Notes: generated from the letters alone by a model not told the origin. Shown: positions 28,237-38,021, counted from the stretch's first letter. The stretch is 64,000 nucleotides of DNA from Bacillus sp. UNC41MFS5 (GCF_000686805.1 NZ_KK366018.1:223759-287758); one strand, 5' to 3'. Numbers and translations: made by a program.

Positions 28237-28248
28237 AGATTCCTTTCA

Positions 28249-29079
28249 TTATTCTGCTGGTTTAAGTGGTCCGTAAAAATAAGCAGCAGTCGCTCCACCG
28301 TCAATTAGGAAATCAGACCCGGTGATGAAAGCTCCCTGTGGCATCATCAGCAGCTCAGCCACATTTGCAACCTCATCAGCTGTTCCAGGGCGTCCGGCTG
28401 GGCACTTTTCAAACATATTCTTATAGAACTCTCCTCTTGGACCATTGAATTCATCTATAGCCAATGGCGTTACGATAATCCCTGGAGAAATAGAATTGAT
28501 ACGAGCGTTTTTTTCTCCCCAACGTATAGATTCGAACATAACCCGTTTCACATTGCACCGTTTTGCCATTTGATAAGCTTGCAACGTATCCTTGATATTT
28601 TCTGGACGAAGGACTTCCAAATGAAGGAGTTCTTCAGTTGGTGTAGTTGCTAACTGTTCATCAATTTCAACTCCCAATTGAGGCATTCTATGTCCAGATT
28701 GACTGGATATGGTTACACCCACGCCTCTAGGAGCTATTACCTTACCTACTTCCTCCAGCAATACTGCAGTTCCGTACAAATCCACCTTTAAAATGGTTTC
28801 AATAGGTGCCTGACTAGGTGACACGCCGGCTGCATTGATAAGAGCAGTGATTTCACCATACTTCTGACCTTCTGCGATCAAATTTAAAATAGATTCTCTG
28901 GAAGAAATGTCCGTTTCGACAGGCATCACATCAAATCCGGCTTCTTCCATAATTTTTGCAATCGCCATGGCATTTTCTAGGTTCTTATCTCCAACAATAA
29001 TTTTCTTACCACAGCCGATTCTCCTTGCTATTGCCATGCCGATCTGTCCAGCACCGGTCCAAAGTATAACTTCTTTCAT
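28249..29079 (-). CDS. SDR family oxidoreductase
   Basis: 276-residue short-chain dehydrogenase with the nucleotide-binding motif TGAGQIGMAIA at 8-18, an Asp after beta-2 (VGDKNLEN) favouring NAD, INAAGVS near 86, a Ser in ISSQSGHR near 128 and AYQMAKR as YxxxK near 165. The insertion between Ser and Tyr, with EIDEQLATTPTEELLHLEVL, marks the subtype found next to TetR regulators. The start at 29079 follows AAGGAGGAA. It is divergent from a TetR gene with a palindromic operator, which probably controls it. The last bases and terminator recur as an orphan piece near 10.6 kb. Confidence 0.9.
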   Translation of the reverse strand: MKEVILWTGAGQIGMAIARRIGCGKKIIVGDKNLENAMAIAKIMEEAGFDVMPVETDISSRESILNLIAEGQKYGEITALINAAGVSPSQAPIETILKVDLYGTAVLLEEVGKVIAPRGVGVTISSQSGHRMPQLGVEIDEQLATTPTEELLHLEVLRPENIKDTLQAYQMAKRCNVKRVMFESIRWGEKNARINSISPGIIVTPLAIDEFNGPRGEFYKNMFEKCPAGRPGTADEVANVAELLMMPQGAFITGSDFLIDGGATAAYFYGPLKPAE

Positions 29080-29245
29080 TGGATTTCCTCCTTCATATTA
29101 TTCTAGGATTAATTTATTGTTTGCTATATCATTCCATAGGCAATATAATTCAATGCTAGTAAAAAAATATACATTGATATATAATTGAACACGCGTCTAT
29201 AATTATATATAGTTATAGGATGTTTTCAATTGTTAATTCAACGCA

Positions 29246-29267
29246 ATTTGTTTAGTAGTAAACAAAT
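29246..29267. promoter_or_regulatory. TetR operator (SDR/TetR divergent promoter)
   Basis: Perfect 9-bp arms ATTTGTTTA/TAAACAAAT around GTAG. A related palindrome with one mismatch lies at the same distance from the second TetR gene (36087-36108). Confidence 0.7.
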
Positions 29268-29314
29268 CAAATAAAATTGTTCATTATCTTTTAAGAAAGT
29301 TGGTGAATCTTAAA

Positions 29315-29860
29315 ATGCCTAAAGTAGATAGAAGAATAGCTAAAAGCCAAGAAGCTATAAAAAAAGCCTTGATTGAGCTGATGTCTGAAAAAAATTTCGA
29401 TGATATTACCATTCAGGACATTTCCAATCAAGCCAATGTTAGCAGAGGAACTATCTATCTTCATTACATGGATAAGTTTGATCTCCTGGACAAGCTCATT
29501 GAAGAACATATTAACGAAATGAGAGAAATCTGCGAAGCAACCTCCGCAGCAGAATATACAGATGCGAATCTCCCATGGTTTGAATACATCAAAACTCATT
29601 ACTTATTCTTTTCGACGATGTTAGCAAGTAAAGGAGCTCCTTCTTTTCGTAGGCAATTCCATGAATTTCTCGTTGAGGAGTTCATAGATGAAATCGATAC
29701 ATCACAAGGAAAGAACCATGAATTAAAAGAAGATGTTCTTCTTCAATTTATTGTCACTTCATATGTCGGGATTGTGGAATGGTGGATTACGAATGGAATG
29801 CCTTATCCACCTCAAGTTATGGCAGAACAAGTAGGAATTTTATTAGAAAGAAACCTATAA
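29315..29860 (+). CDS. TetR/AcrR family regulator (twin 1)
   Basis: 181-residue regulator. The N-terminal helix-turn-helix is FDDITIQDISNQANVSRGTIYLHY (about 28-51), with a short C-terminal ligand domain ending in an EWWITNGMPYPP motif. ATG at 29315 is chosen because the paralogue at 36153 begins at the equivalent codon and both are preceded by GGTGAAT. It is divergent from the SDR gene, which is its probable target. It is closely similar to the TetR at 36153-36701. Confidence 0.88.
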   Translation: MPKVDRRIAKSQEAIKKALIELMSEKNFDDITIQDISNQANVSRGTIYLHYMDKFDLLDKLIEEHINEMREICEATSAAEYTDANLPWFEYIKTHYLFFSTMLASKGAPSFRRQFHEFLVEEFIDEIDTSQGKNHELKEDVLLQFIVTSYVGIVEWWITNGMPYPPQVMAEQVGILLERNL

Positions 29861-29950
29861 TTCATTAATAAAACTCAGCCATGGGCAAATCTTTCCTAAA
29901 ATTACATAGGAAACAAAAACATTTAGAATTTCCAATCACTATAACCCCAC

Positions 29951-29986
29951 AAAAAACGCCGACTGGTCTTTAAAACCAATCGGCGT
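29951..29986 (-). terminator. Terminator of pdxST
   Basis: Minus-strand stem ACGCCGATTGGT/ACCAGTCGGCGT followed by TTTTTTG, 12 bp after the pdxT stop. Confidence 0.9.
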
Positions 29987-29997
29987 CCCCGCGGAAC

Positions 29998-30588
29998 CTA
30001 ATAAGCTAAAACATTTGTATTCTCTCGCACCATTTCAATAAAATACTTCATAACTCTAATATCCTCTGTTAATTCTGGGTGAAAGGAACAACCTAAGAAT
30101 TGACCTTCCCGCGCTAAAACAATGCGCTCTTCATGCTTTGCCAGAATCTCAACATTCTCACCGGCAGCCACGATATGAGGTGCTCGGATGAAAACAGCGG
30201 GAATATCCTCTCCTACTCCACTGATGGACATCTCGACTTCAAAACTATCAACTTGGCGACCAAATGAATTCCGTTCGACCACGATGTCCATCACCCCGAG
30301 ATGTGGCGTATCATAGCCAACGATTTCCTTTGCCAGTAAAATCAGGCCAGCACATGTTCCAAACATCGGAACTCCCCCGGCGGCTAGAGCACGAATGGGT
30401 TCAAGCAACTCGTATCGGTCCAGCAGTTTCCGCATTGTTGTACTTTCTCCGCCAGGCAGTACAAGACCATTCAATTCTTTTAGATCTTCAGCTGATTTAA
30501 CTGAAATGGCCCTACATCCAAGCTCTTCAATTTGTCTTATATGCTCTCTGACTGCACCTTGTAATGCAAGTACCCCAATTTTCAGCAT
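29998..30588 (-). CDS. pdxT: Pyridoxal 5'-phosphate synthase glutaminase subunit PdxT
   Basis: Class I glutamine amidotransferase of 196 residues that delivers ammonia to PdxS for PLP synthesis. The nucleophile is Cys79 in GTCAGLILL, and the His/Glu pair lies in SFHPELTED near residue 170. [12 protein letters not shown] at 5-16 and PGGESTTM at 46-53 are family signatures. The start is ATG at 30588, one base past the pdxS stop; the longer in-frame extension overlaps pdxS and is not conserved. It is cotranscribed with pdxS. Confidence 0.96.
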   Translation of the reverse strand: MLKIGVLALQGAVREHIRQIEELGCRAISVKSAEDLKELNGLVLPGGESTTMRKLLDRYELLEPIRALAAGGVPMFGTCAGLILLAKEIVGYDTPHLGVMDIVVERNSFGRQVDSFEVEMSISGVGEDIPAVFIRAPHIVAAGENVEILAKHEERIVLAREGQFLGCSFHPELTEDIRVMKYFIEMVRENTNVLAY

Positions 30589-30589
30589 A

Positions 30590-31474
30590 TTACCAACCAC
30601 GTTCCTGCATACGATCTTTTGCATCTAACGCGGAAATTTCAATTCCTTTCATCGGTGTCCCCAGCTCTTTTGAAATTTCGGCAATCAGTTTATAATCTCG
30701 GTAGTTTGTTGTTGCTTCTACAATTGCACGTGCGAATTTTTCTGGATTATCGGATTTGAAAATACCAGATCCGACAAATACACCATCAGCTCCAAGTTCC
30801 ATCATTAAAGCGGCATCTGCAGGTGTAGCCACCCCGCCGGCAGCAAAATTGACAACAGGAAGTCTCCCCAATTTTTTAATTTCTAGCAATAACTCAAATG
30901 GTGCTCCTAAATTCTTTGCTTCCGTCATTAATTCGTCCGTATTCATACCGACCACGCGTCTTACTTGGGCATTTACTTTGCGAATATGACGAACCGCCTC
31001 GACAATATTTCCAGTACCCGGTTCCCCTTTTGTCCGTAACATAGATGCTCCTTCGCCAATGCGGCGTGCAGCTTCCCCTAAATCGCGGCACCCGCAAACA
31101 AAAGGTACAGTGTAGTCGCTTTTTAATAAATGGTATTCCTCATCCGCAGGTGTCAAAACTTCACTTTCATCTATGTAATCGACGCCCATTGCTTCTAATA
31201 CACGTGCTTCGACAATGTGGCCGATACGTGCTTTTGCCATTACTGGAATGGTTACAGCGCTCATTACTTCTTCCATAATCCGAGGGTCTGCCATCCGGGC
31301 TACCCCACCAGCTGCGCGAATATCGGATGGTACCCGCTCCAACGCCATAACCGCAACCGCACCGGCCGCCTCAGCTATTTTTGCCTGCTCGGCATTAATG
31401 ACATCCATAATAACGCCGCCTTTTTGCATTTCAGCCATTCCGCGTTTTACTCTTTCGGTTCCTACTAGTTTCAT
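30590..31474 (-). CDS. pdxS: Pyridoxal 5'-phosphate synthase lyase subunit PdxS
   Basis: TIM-barrel PLP synthase of 294 residues that condenses ribose 5-phosphate, glyceraldehyde 3-phosphate and ammonia. The two active-site lysines are Lys81 in VMAKARIGH and Lys149 in [11 protein letters not shown]. The start ATG at 31474 has GGAGG upstream; the extra ATG at 31492 does not. It is divergent from pdxR, which encodes the PLP-sensing activator. Downstream, pdxT is translationally coupled. Confidence 0.97.
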   Translation of the reverse strand: MKLVGTERVKRGMAEMQKGGVIMDVINAEQAKIAEAAGAVAVMALERVPSDIRAAGGVARMADPRIMEEVMSAVTIPVMAKARIGHIVEARVLEAMGVDYIDESEVLTPADEEYHLLKSDYTVPFVCGCRDLGEAARRIGEGASMLRTKGEPGTGNIVEAVRHIRKVNAQVRRVVGMNTDELMTEAKNLGAPFELLLEIKKLGRLPVVNFAAGGVATPADAALMMELGADGVFVGSGIFKSDNPEKFARAIVEATTNYRDYKLIAEISKELGTPMKGIEISALDAKDRMQERGW

Positions 31475-31578
31475 AAAATAACCTCCATTCATTTGATAAT
31501 TACAGTATAATAGAAATTGACTACATGAAAAGGTTCAGTTTTATGAAAAACAACGTGGTCAGTTGGAGGGAATTGCGA

Positions 31579-32991
31579 ATGGATATGCTAATGTTTAAGT
31601 TAGATAATGGTACAGACAAACCATTGTATGACCAGCTTTATAATGGAATCAAAGATGCCATTATCCATAAACAAATTGAAGTGGGAACAAAATTACCATC
31701 GAAGAAAAAATTAGCTGAATTTTTAAATATCAGCCAAACCACCATTGAAATTGCCTATGCCCAGCTCATGGCAGAAGGCTATGTGGCATCCAAACCCCGC
31801 ATCGGTTTTTTCGTGGAAGAGATCGACGAATTACCCTATATTGAAAAAGAACTCCTAAACATGCCTGTAGGAAAGGTCGAGAAAAAAATCGTTCAATTTG
31901 ACTTCCATCCCGGAAAAATTGATGCAGACTATTTCCCTTTTTCACTTTGGCGAAAATATGCAAAAAATATATATGATAGCAGTTCAAAAGAGTTGTTGGA
32001 AATTGGAGACCCGCAAGGAGAATTCGCATTAAGAGTGGAAATTGCCAAATATCTTTATCAATCGAGGGGGATTGTCTGCAGCCCCGAACAGATTGTCATT
32101 GGTTCGGGAACGGAGCAGCTGCTTCCAATGATTCTAAGGTTACTTGGAAATGATTTAAAATTTGCACTTGAAAATCCTGGCTATTCGGCCATACCTAAAA
32201 TACAAATGCAAAATAGAGCCATCCCTATTTCGGTGGATGAAAATGGTTTAATCGTGGATGAACTGGAAAAAACAAAGGCCAATATTGTTTACATAACCCC
32301 TTCCCACCAGTTCCCTACGGGTGCCGTCCTATCCGCAACTAGAAGAACACAGCTATTAAACTGGGCAGCAAAGGATAAAGGCCGCTACATCATTGAAGAC
32401 GATTATGATAGCGAGTTTCGTTATATCGGAAAACCTATTCCCGCCTTACAGGGGTTAGACCAAAACGAAAAAGTTATTTATTTGAGCACGTTTACCAAAT
32501 CATTAATGCCTTCTTTACGTGTTGCTTATTTTGTCCTACCATCAACCTTACTGCAAAAATACAAGGAGACATTCAGTTTTTACTCATCAACCGTACCGAG
32601 ATTCGATCAGCATATTTTAGCTGACTTTATGAGAGATGGCAATTTTTCCAAACACTTAAACAGGATGCGGAAAATTTATCGGAAAAAACATGAAAAATTA
32701 ACCCAGATATTAGAAACGTATTATCCGGATGTCATCATCACAGGAGACCTGGCAGGAATGCACATTTTAATTTCCGTCCCCCTGTCAAAAAGGGAAGATC
32801 AGTTAAAACAAATAGCCGCTAAGGCCCATATTGCCATCTATCCAGTAAGCGATTATCTGTTAAGTCCTATTGACTATCCATATCCAACTTTTTTATTAGG
32901 CTTCGGCGGCATTCCATTGGACCAAATTGAAAAAGGCATACACCAATTAATGCAATGTTGGAACGACGAGATGCCGGGGGGACGGTACTAA
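31579..32991 (+). CDS. pdxR: MocR/PdxR-type GntR regulator with aminotransferase domain
   Basis: 470-residue regulator with an N-terminal GntR winged helix (KKKLAEFLNISQTTIEIAYAQL near 45-66) and a C-terminal fold-type I aminotransferase domain that senses PLP. The PLP-binding lysine lies in TFTKSLMPSLRVAY near residue 309, and EDDYDSEFR near 274 is the conserved aspartate loop. ATG at 31579 is set by TTGGAGGG; an earlier ATG at 31525 lacks a ribosome-binding site. Being divergent from pdxST identifies it as PdxR. Confidence 0.9.
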   Translation: MDMLMFKLDNGTDKPLYDQLYNGIKDAIIHKQIEVGTKLPSKKKLAEFLNISQTTIEIAYAQLMAEGYVASKPRIGFFVEEIDELPYIEKELLNMPVGKVEKKIVQFDFHPGKIDADYFPFSLWRKYAKNIYDSSSKELLEIGDPQGEFALRVEIAKYLYQSRGIVCSPEQIVIGSGTEQLLPMILRLLGNDLKFALENPGYSAIPKIQMQNRAIPISVDENGLIVDELEKTKANIVYITPSHQFPTGAVLSATRRTQLLNWAAKDKGRYIIEDDYDSEFRYIGKPIPALQGLDQNEKVIYLSTFTKSLMPSLRVAYFVLPSTLLQKYKETFSFYSSTVPRFDQHILADFMRDGNFSKHLNRMRKIYRKKHEKLTQILETYYPDVIITGDLAGMHILISVPLSKREDQLKQIAAKAHIAIYPVSDYLLSPIDYPYPTFLLGFGGIPLDQIEKGIHQLMQCWNDEMPGGRY

Positions 32992-33056
32992 TGGCTTTTT
33001 GTGCCACTAGAACCAACCTCCTCCCCTTTATCATGATGAATAGCTTAAACGTTAAA

Positions 33057-33087
33057 AAGAAGGATGTACACATAATACATCCTTCTT
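33057..33087. terminator. Bidirectional terminator
   Basis: 12-bp stem AAGAAGGATGTA/TACATCCTTCTT (33057-33068 and 33076-33087) between the convergent pdxR and AKR genes. Confidence 0.85.
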
Positions 33088-33115
33088 ACCCCACTTCATC
33101 AAGAGTTTGTAATCC

Positions 33116-34093
33116 TTACTTCCATTTACCAGTTAATACCTCTCCTCGGTCTGTTGCGGGTGCAGGTGTTCTTGATAAATTGGAAATTTCAGCGTACATT
33201 TCTTCTGTCATTTTAAAATCGGCAGCTGTTAAAGAATCTTCCAATTGGTCTAAATTACGTGCACCAATGATAGGGGCAGTAACAGCGGGATTTGCTTTTA
33301 CCCATGCAACTGCTAAAGTTGCAGGTTTCACATCATGCTCTTGGGCATATTTGGTGAATTGTTCAGCCGTAACGAAATCTTCAGCCGCACCATAACGGTC
33401 TTGATAGCGGGCATTCTGTACAAGGCGGCCCTGCTCAGGACGTTTATTCACTCCATATTTTCCTGATAGTAGGCCACCACCAAGTGGGCTGTATGAAATC
33501 ACTCCAATTTGTTCAGAAGCAGCCATTGGTAAAAGTTCAACCTCTGCTTGGCGTTTAACAAGGTTATACATAGGCTGGATTAATTCAAAGCGAGCGAGCT
33601 GTTCTTTTGCAGAAATTCCTAATGCTTTTGTGATTTGCCATGCTGCCCAATTGCTTACGGCTGGATAGAGAATCTTTCCTTGACGCTGTAAGTCATCGAG
33701 TGTCCGCAGCGTTTCCTCAATTGGAGTTTGTTCATCAAAATCATGGACGAAATAAAAATCAATATAATCCGTCTTTAAGCGACGCAGGCTATTTTCAATC
33801 CCTTGCATCATATGTTTACGGGACAAACCTCGAGCATTCACATCAGCACCCGTGTTCCAGAACACCTTTGAGGTTAAGACGATTTCGTCTCTTTCATGTG
33901 CGATACACTCTCCTAGAATTTCCTCAGAACGCCCATAAACATCGGCAGTATCGAAGAAGTTGATACCAGCTTCCCGACATCGTTTATACATGGCTTTAGA
34001 TGTTTCTGCGTCAGCATCTCCGCCAAAAGACATGGCACCAAAACATAAATTCGAAACCTGAATCCCGGTTTTTCCTACTGTGCGATATTCCAT
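33116..34093 (-). CDS. Aldo/keto reductase
   Basis: 325-residue AKR of the potassium-channel-beta/YhdN-like branch. The tetrad is Asp48 and Tyr53 in FFDTADVYG, Lys76 in LTSKVFW and His117 in YFVHDFD. A cofactor loop PIIGARNLDQLEDSL lies near 275. The second of two adjacent ATGs (34093) is chosen for its seven-base spacing to AAGGAGG. It lies upstream of a terminator and downstream of another AKR and a CMD gene on the same strand. Substrate unknown; such enzymes reduce reactive carbonyls with NADPH. Confidence 0.9.
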   Translation of the reverse strand: MEYRTVGKTGIQVSNLCFGAMSFGGDADAETSKAMYKRCREAGINFFDTADVYGRSEEILGECIAHERDEIVLTSKVFWNTGADVNARGLSRKHMMQGIENSLRRLKTDYIDFYFVHDFDEQTPIEETLRTLDDLQRQGKILYPAVSNWAAWQITKALGISAKEQLARFELIQPMYNLVKRQAEVELLPMAASEQIGVISYSPLGGGLLSGKYGVNKRPEQGRLVQNARYQDRYGAAEDFVTAEQFTKYAQEHDVKPATLAVAWVKANPAVTAPIIGARNLDQLEDSLTAADFKMTEEMYAEISNLSRTPAPATDRGEVLTGKWK

Positions 34094-34273
34094 CATAAAT
34101 CCTCCTTCATTTGCTTTAGATTTCCACATATCCATTGTTAAATCCTATAGTTTTGTTTATCAATGGAAGCCAATTTAATACTCTTTTAATATATTGGTTA
34201 AATTTTTCATTTATTTGTTTTCCCCCACCTTCTGTTACAAGTAGGATTTGTCCGTTCTCCTTTGATTACCTGC

Positions 34274-35137
34274 TTATTTTAATTTCCCGCCAAATACCGG
34301 GAAGAAGCTATGCTCACCATAATTCTGGATGTGCTCAACATTCTTCAAAGTCTCCATATCTGCATCGTTAATAACAAAATCAAGCTCTGCATTGTTTCTC
34401 ATGTGATCCGAATTTGCGGTTTTTGGAATTACTACAAGTCCAAGCTGGATATCATAACGTAGGCAAAGCTGAGCAACAGATACTCCATACTTATCAGCTA
34501 TTACCTTAACCTCTGCATTATCCAGAACTGCACCGTGAGCAATTGGTGAATATGCCTCTACCAGGATGTCATTCTTCTGGCAGAATTCGATTAGTTCCAA
34601 AGGAGTATTGCTCACATGTGCCAATACCTGATTTACCATAGGCTTGATCTCACAGCTTGCAAAAATATTCTCTACATCATCCTGAAGGAAGTTAGAAAGA
34701 CCGATTGTCTTTACCTTGCCTGTCTTATATGCATCCTCCATTGCTTTCCATACTTCTATGTTTTCCTCGAAGTAACGGTTCTCCTCACGGAACTCCATCC
34801 AAGGCTGTGGGCTGTGGATAATCAGAAGGTCAATGTAATCCAGTCCCATCTTTGCTAAAGACTCATCAATGGACTGTGTAACTGCCTCATAGGTCTTTTC
34901 TTCCGCAGCAACCTTTGTCGTGATGAAAAGTTCTTCTCTTGCCACACCGCAGGAACGGATTCCTTCGCCTACACCAACTTCATTCTTATAAGCCTGAGCA
35001 GTATCAATATGACGATATCCGATAGATACCGCATCACGCACTGCCTGTGCTGTCTGTGCATCGTCAAGCAGCCAGGTACCAAGACCTAATTTTGGTATTT
35101 CTACACCGTTTGATAATTTGTAAGTTTCGTTAAACAT
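34274..35137 (-). CDS. Aldo/keto reductase
   Basis: 287-residue AKR of the 2,5-diketogluconate reductase-like branch. The tetrad is Asp45 and Tyr50 in HIDTAQAY, Lys75 in TTKVAAEE and His108 in LLIIHSPQPW. The cofactor loop is LVVIPKTANSDH near 233. The start at 35137 has AAAGGAGA. It lies 30 bp downstream of the two-domain CMD gene and probably shares its transcript. It is not closely related to the AKR at 33116. Codon choice looks a little GC-richer than its neighbours, which could reflect transfer (impression only). Confidence 0.9.
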   Translation of the reverse strand: MFNETYKLSNGVEIPKLGLGTWLLDDAQTAQAVRDAVSIGYRHIDTAQAYKNEVGVGEGIRSCGVAREELFITTKVAAEEKTYEAVTQSIDESLAKMGLDYIDLLIIHSPQPWMEFREENRYFEENIEVWKAMEDAYKTGKVKTIGLSNFLQDDVENIFASCEIKPMVNQVLAHVSNTPLELIEFCQKNDILVEAYSPIAHGAVLDNAEVKVIADKYGVSVAQLCLRYDIQLGLVVIPKTANSDHMRNNAELDFVINDADMETLKNVEHIQNYGEHSFFPVFGGKLK

Positions 35138-35167
35138 GATTTTGTCTCCTTTGCATTATTATATTTT

Positions 35168-35935
35168 TTAGTACCTTGTCTTATTTTCTGGAATAATTTC
35201 ATTCACACAAGCTAATGAGTTCAATGTTCTGGGAAATCCCATATAAGGTAGGCAGTGGGTAATGGCGGTAATCATAGTTTCCTTGTCATTGCCTACATTT
35301 AAGTTTCCTTGCACATGTGCCTTCACTTGGCCTTCAGCCCCGCCTAAGCTACTTACGATACAAAGTGTCAACAACTCCCGTGTCTTCAAATCAAGTCCCT
35401 CGCGTGTGTAGAAATCCCCGAAGCAAAAAGCGGAAAGGTATTCCTGAATATGCTTTTGATTTGATGGGGCACTCTCTTGCATTTTCGCAATTACTTCACC
35501 AAAAATCTCTACTTGAGTAGCAAGTCCTTTCTCAAAACGATTATCTTCATCTACATTCTTTTGGCTTTCAATCGGTAAATCAATATTTCTTGCTTTGAAA
35601 ACCTCATTGACTTCATTAATGGCATTTAGTGTTTTGGGAAATCCAATGTATGGTGCACACTGGTAAACAGCTTCTTTAATTTCCACTGGTGTCAGTCCAA
35701 CGTTTAGTGCAGCAGCTACATGCGCCTTAAGCTGAAGTAACGTCTGGTTCGTGGCGAGCACTACCAGAGTGATAAGCTCACGTTGCTGGTCATCTAAATT
35801 ACCTTGATAAAAAACTTCTCCAAAAATAAATCGGCTAAGAATGTCCTGAAAATCAGGGTCTGTAGCGTATGCGGCCGGTACTCCCTCGCCAAATAACTGT
35901 TTGTATTTTTCCTTGCTCTTTTCAATACGGTCCAT
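35168..35935 (-). CDS. Two-domain carboxymuconolactone decarboxylase family protein
   Basis: 255 residues made of two CMD repeats. The first (about 25-110) includes DDQQRELITLVVLATNQT and KAHVAAALNVGL. The second (about 150-245) includes LDLKTRELLTLCIVSSLG and KAHVQGNLNVG. The catalytic CxxC of AhpD is absent in both. The start at 35935 follows GGAGGC. It is the first gene after a divergent TetR regulator with a palindrome in between, so it is likely TetR-controlled together with the two AKR genes. Confidence 0.88.
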   Translation of the reverse strand: MDRIEKSKEKYKQLFGEGVPAAYATDPDFQDILSRFIFGEVFYQGNLDDQQRELITLVVLATNQTLLQLKAHVAAALNVGLTPVEIKEAVYQCAPYIGFPKTLNAINEVNEVFKARNIDLPIESQKNVDEDNRFEKGLATQVEIFGEVIAKMQESAPSNQKHIQEYLSAFCFGDFYTREGLDLKTRELLTLCIVSSLGGAEGQVKAHVQGNLNVGNDKETMITAITHCLPYMGFPRTLNSLACVNEIIPENKTRY

Positions 35936-36086
35936 AAAATAGCCTCCTGTTGAACTTTAATTACTTTTATTATTTCAAAAGTTAGCTGAACTTGATGTCT
36001 GTTGAAAATCAATATTGATTGATTAATCAACACCTGTTTATAATTATAAAAAAGCCCTTCATACTTTCAATGGTTAAATTAACGCA

Positions 36087-36108
36087 ATTCGTTGATTACT
36101 CAACAAAT
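36087..36108. promoter_or_regulatory. TetR operator (CMD/TetR divergent promoter)
   Basis: Imperfect palindrome ATTCGTTGA/TCAACAAAT around TTAC, one mismatch. It shares layout and flanking sequence (AACGCAATT before it) with 29246-29267. Confidence 0.65.
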
Positions 36109-36152
36109 CCATTCAAATTGTTGATTATCTCTAGAAAGATTGGTGAATTAAT

Positions 36153-36701
36153 GTGTCTAAAGTAGATAGAAGAATAGCCAAAAGCCAAGTAGCTATAAAA
36201 AATGCTGTAACTGAACTGATGTCTGAAAAAAGTTTTGATGATATTACCATTCAGGATATTGCAGATAGAGCTGATGTTAACCGAGGAACCATTTATCTTC
36301 ATTACACAGATAAATATGACCTCCTTGATAAGCTGATTGAAGAACATATAGAAAATCTCCGAGAACTATGCCAATCAGCATCTGAGATGACGTTTCAAGA
36401 AGGAAATTATGTCTGGTACGAATACTTTGAGCGTAACTATTTGTTTTTTTCAACGATGTTAGCGAGTAAAGGTGCACCATATTTTCGTAGTCGTTTTCTT
36501 GATTTAGTCGTTGAAGAGTTTAAACCTGAAGTGGATATATCAGATGGAAAAAACAAAGGATTAAATGATGAAGTGATTCTGCAGTTTTTTGGCTCAGCGG
36601 TCGTTGGAGCAGTAGAATGGTGGTTCAAGAATGGAATGCCTTTGCCAGCTCGTGTTATGGCTGAACAAACTGGGGCATTGTTGGATAGGAATCTAGAATA
36701 G
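36153..36701 (+). CDS. TetR/AcrR family regulator (twin 2)
   Basis: 182-residue regulator with the helix-turn-helix FDDITIQDIADRADVNRGTIYLHY (about 27-50) and a C-terminal domain ending in EWWFKNGMPLPARVMAEQ. The start is GTG at 36153, preceded by GGTGAAT as in the paralogue at 29315. It is divergent from the CMD-AKR genes and probably represses them. High similarity to the other TetR, including the leader and operator, indicates duplication of a promoter-regulator block. Confidence 0.88.
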   Translation: MSKVDRRIAKSQVAIKNAVTELMSEKSFDDITIQDIADRADVNRGTIYLHYTDKYDLLDKLIEEHIENLRELCQSASEMTFQEGNYVWYEYFERNYLFFSTMLASKGAPYFRSRFLDLVVEEFKPEVDISDGKNKGLNDEVILQFFGSAVVGAVEWWFKNGMPLPARVMAEQTGALLDRNLE

Positions 36702-36752
36702 AACCGACTTTTTTGCTTTTTTTACAGCAACCAAACTCGTTTCTAAAAAAAT

Positions 36753-36778
36753 AGAGCAGTGTTAGTTTACTGCTCTTT
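36753..36778. terminator. Terminator between TetR gene and MFS pseudogene
   Basis: 8-bp stem AGAGCAGT/ACTGCTCT (36753-36760 and 36769-36776), with T-rich sequence following on the plus strand and a run of As upstream. Confidence 0.7.
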
Positions 36779-36792
36779 CTGAAGGGCATATG

Positions 36793-38021
36793 TCAGCCGT
36801 GGAGAAATTTTTCCACATCTGTTTTTCCATTATGTTTTCGCATTTTTACTAGAACCATATAAGCAATGATAGACAGCAAGCTTGTTGTGACAATAATAAC
36901 TCCGAATGGTACTGCAGAATACTCACCTGCAATACCCACAAGAGGGGCAGTAACAGCACCTAATAAAGTCGGCATAACCCCAAGAGTGCGGCAGCGCTTC
37001 CTGCAATGTGCCCTTGCGATTCCATCGCTAATGTAAAAGAAGTCGGACCGGTGACACCAATGGCAGCGTTTAAAAAGAAAAGCGGTATGACTAACAATAG
37101 TAACGGTCCATGCAAAAAAACATCGATAAAAACAATCGTCCCAGCTATAAAGGCTAGTGCTAGGCCAATCAGAAGGATACTATCTTCTTTTATCCTCCCT
37201 GCTAACAATTTCACAATTTGAGCCCCTAGAATTAAACTAATGCCATTTAAAGCAAATAGCATGGAAAACACTTGTGGTGTCACCTCATAAATATTTTGAT
37301 AAATAAATGAAGCGCCGAAAATGTAGGCAAAAATTCCGGAAAACAATATACCCTGAACAAGAGCGTATCCCATGAATCTCCTATGTTTTAGCAAATCTTT
37401 AAAATTGCGTAATAACCCCATGAAATCACTAGAAACACGTCGTTCTGCAAGCAGGCTTTCTTTAATATTAAATGCAGTTAAAGTTGATAATAAGATTCCA
37501 AAAAAGCCTAAAAAGATAAATATACCTGTCCAAGGAGTAAAAGAAATGATGGTACTTCCTGCAAGTGGAGCAATCAACGGAGCAAGATTAAAAATGATGG
37601 TTAAGAGTGAAAAAAACTTTGTCAGTTCTATACCACTGTATAAATCACGAACTATTGCACGAGAAATTACAATCCCAGCAGAACCTGCAAATCCTTGTAT
37701 GAAACGCAGAATGATAAAGACAGTAATGTTCGGTGCAAAAGCACAAGCGAAAGAAGAAAGAGAGTACACAACCATAGAATACAATAAAGGTTTCCGTCTG
37801 CCATGAACATCACTTAATGCCCCCATGATGATTTGCCCGAAAGCGATCCCTAAAATACAAGAGGTCAAGCTTGCTTAGACCATAGAAGCTTTTGTCTCAA
37901 AATATCCCATAATTTTAGGAAAAGAAGCTAAATACATATCGATGGTAAATGGACCAATTGCAGAAAATACAGCTAAAAGTATAGCGAAAGCAAGCGAATA
38001 TTTATTTGTCTTTAAAACCAT
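36793..38021 (-). pseudogene. Bcr/CflA-type MFS drug transporter with two lesions
   Basis: A full 12-helix transporter of about 409 codons can be read on the minus strand with two breaks. Codon 47 or so is TAA at the position after ETKASMV (37876-37878), where a single base change from CAA would explain the stop. At about 36975 the frame shifts by one in a run of four Gs, between GSAAALLG and MPTLLGAVTAPLVG. The MFS motif GALSDVHGRRK is intact. The start is ATG at 38021 behind AGGAG. Two independent lesions make a true pseudogene more likely than a sequencing error. Confidence 0.85.

Noticed and set aside
28026..28304. 92-codon open frame on the minus strand after the SDR gene
   Set aside because: It overlaps the SDR 3' end in another frame and runs through the SDR terminator and the dispersed repeat. 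No ribosome-binding site or family match.
32955..33395. 146-codon plus-strand open frame overlapping the pdxR end and an AKR gene
   Set aside because: It crosses a terminator and is antisense to a clear AKR gene. The codon pattern is that of a shadow frame.
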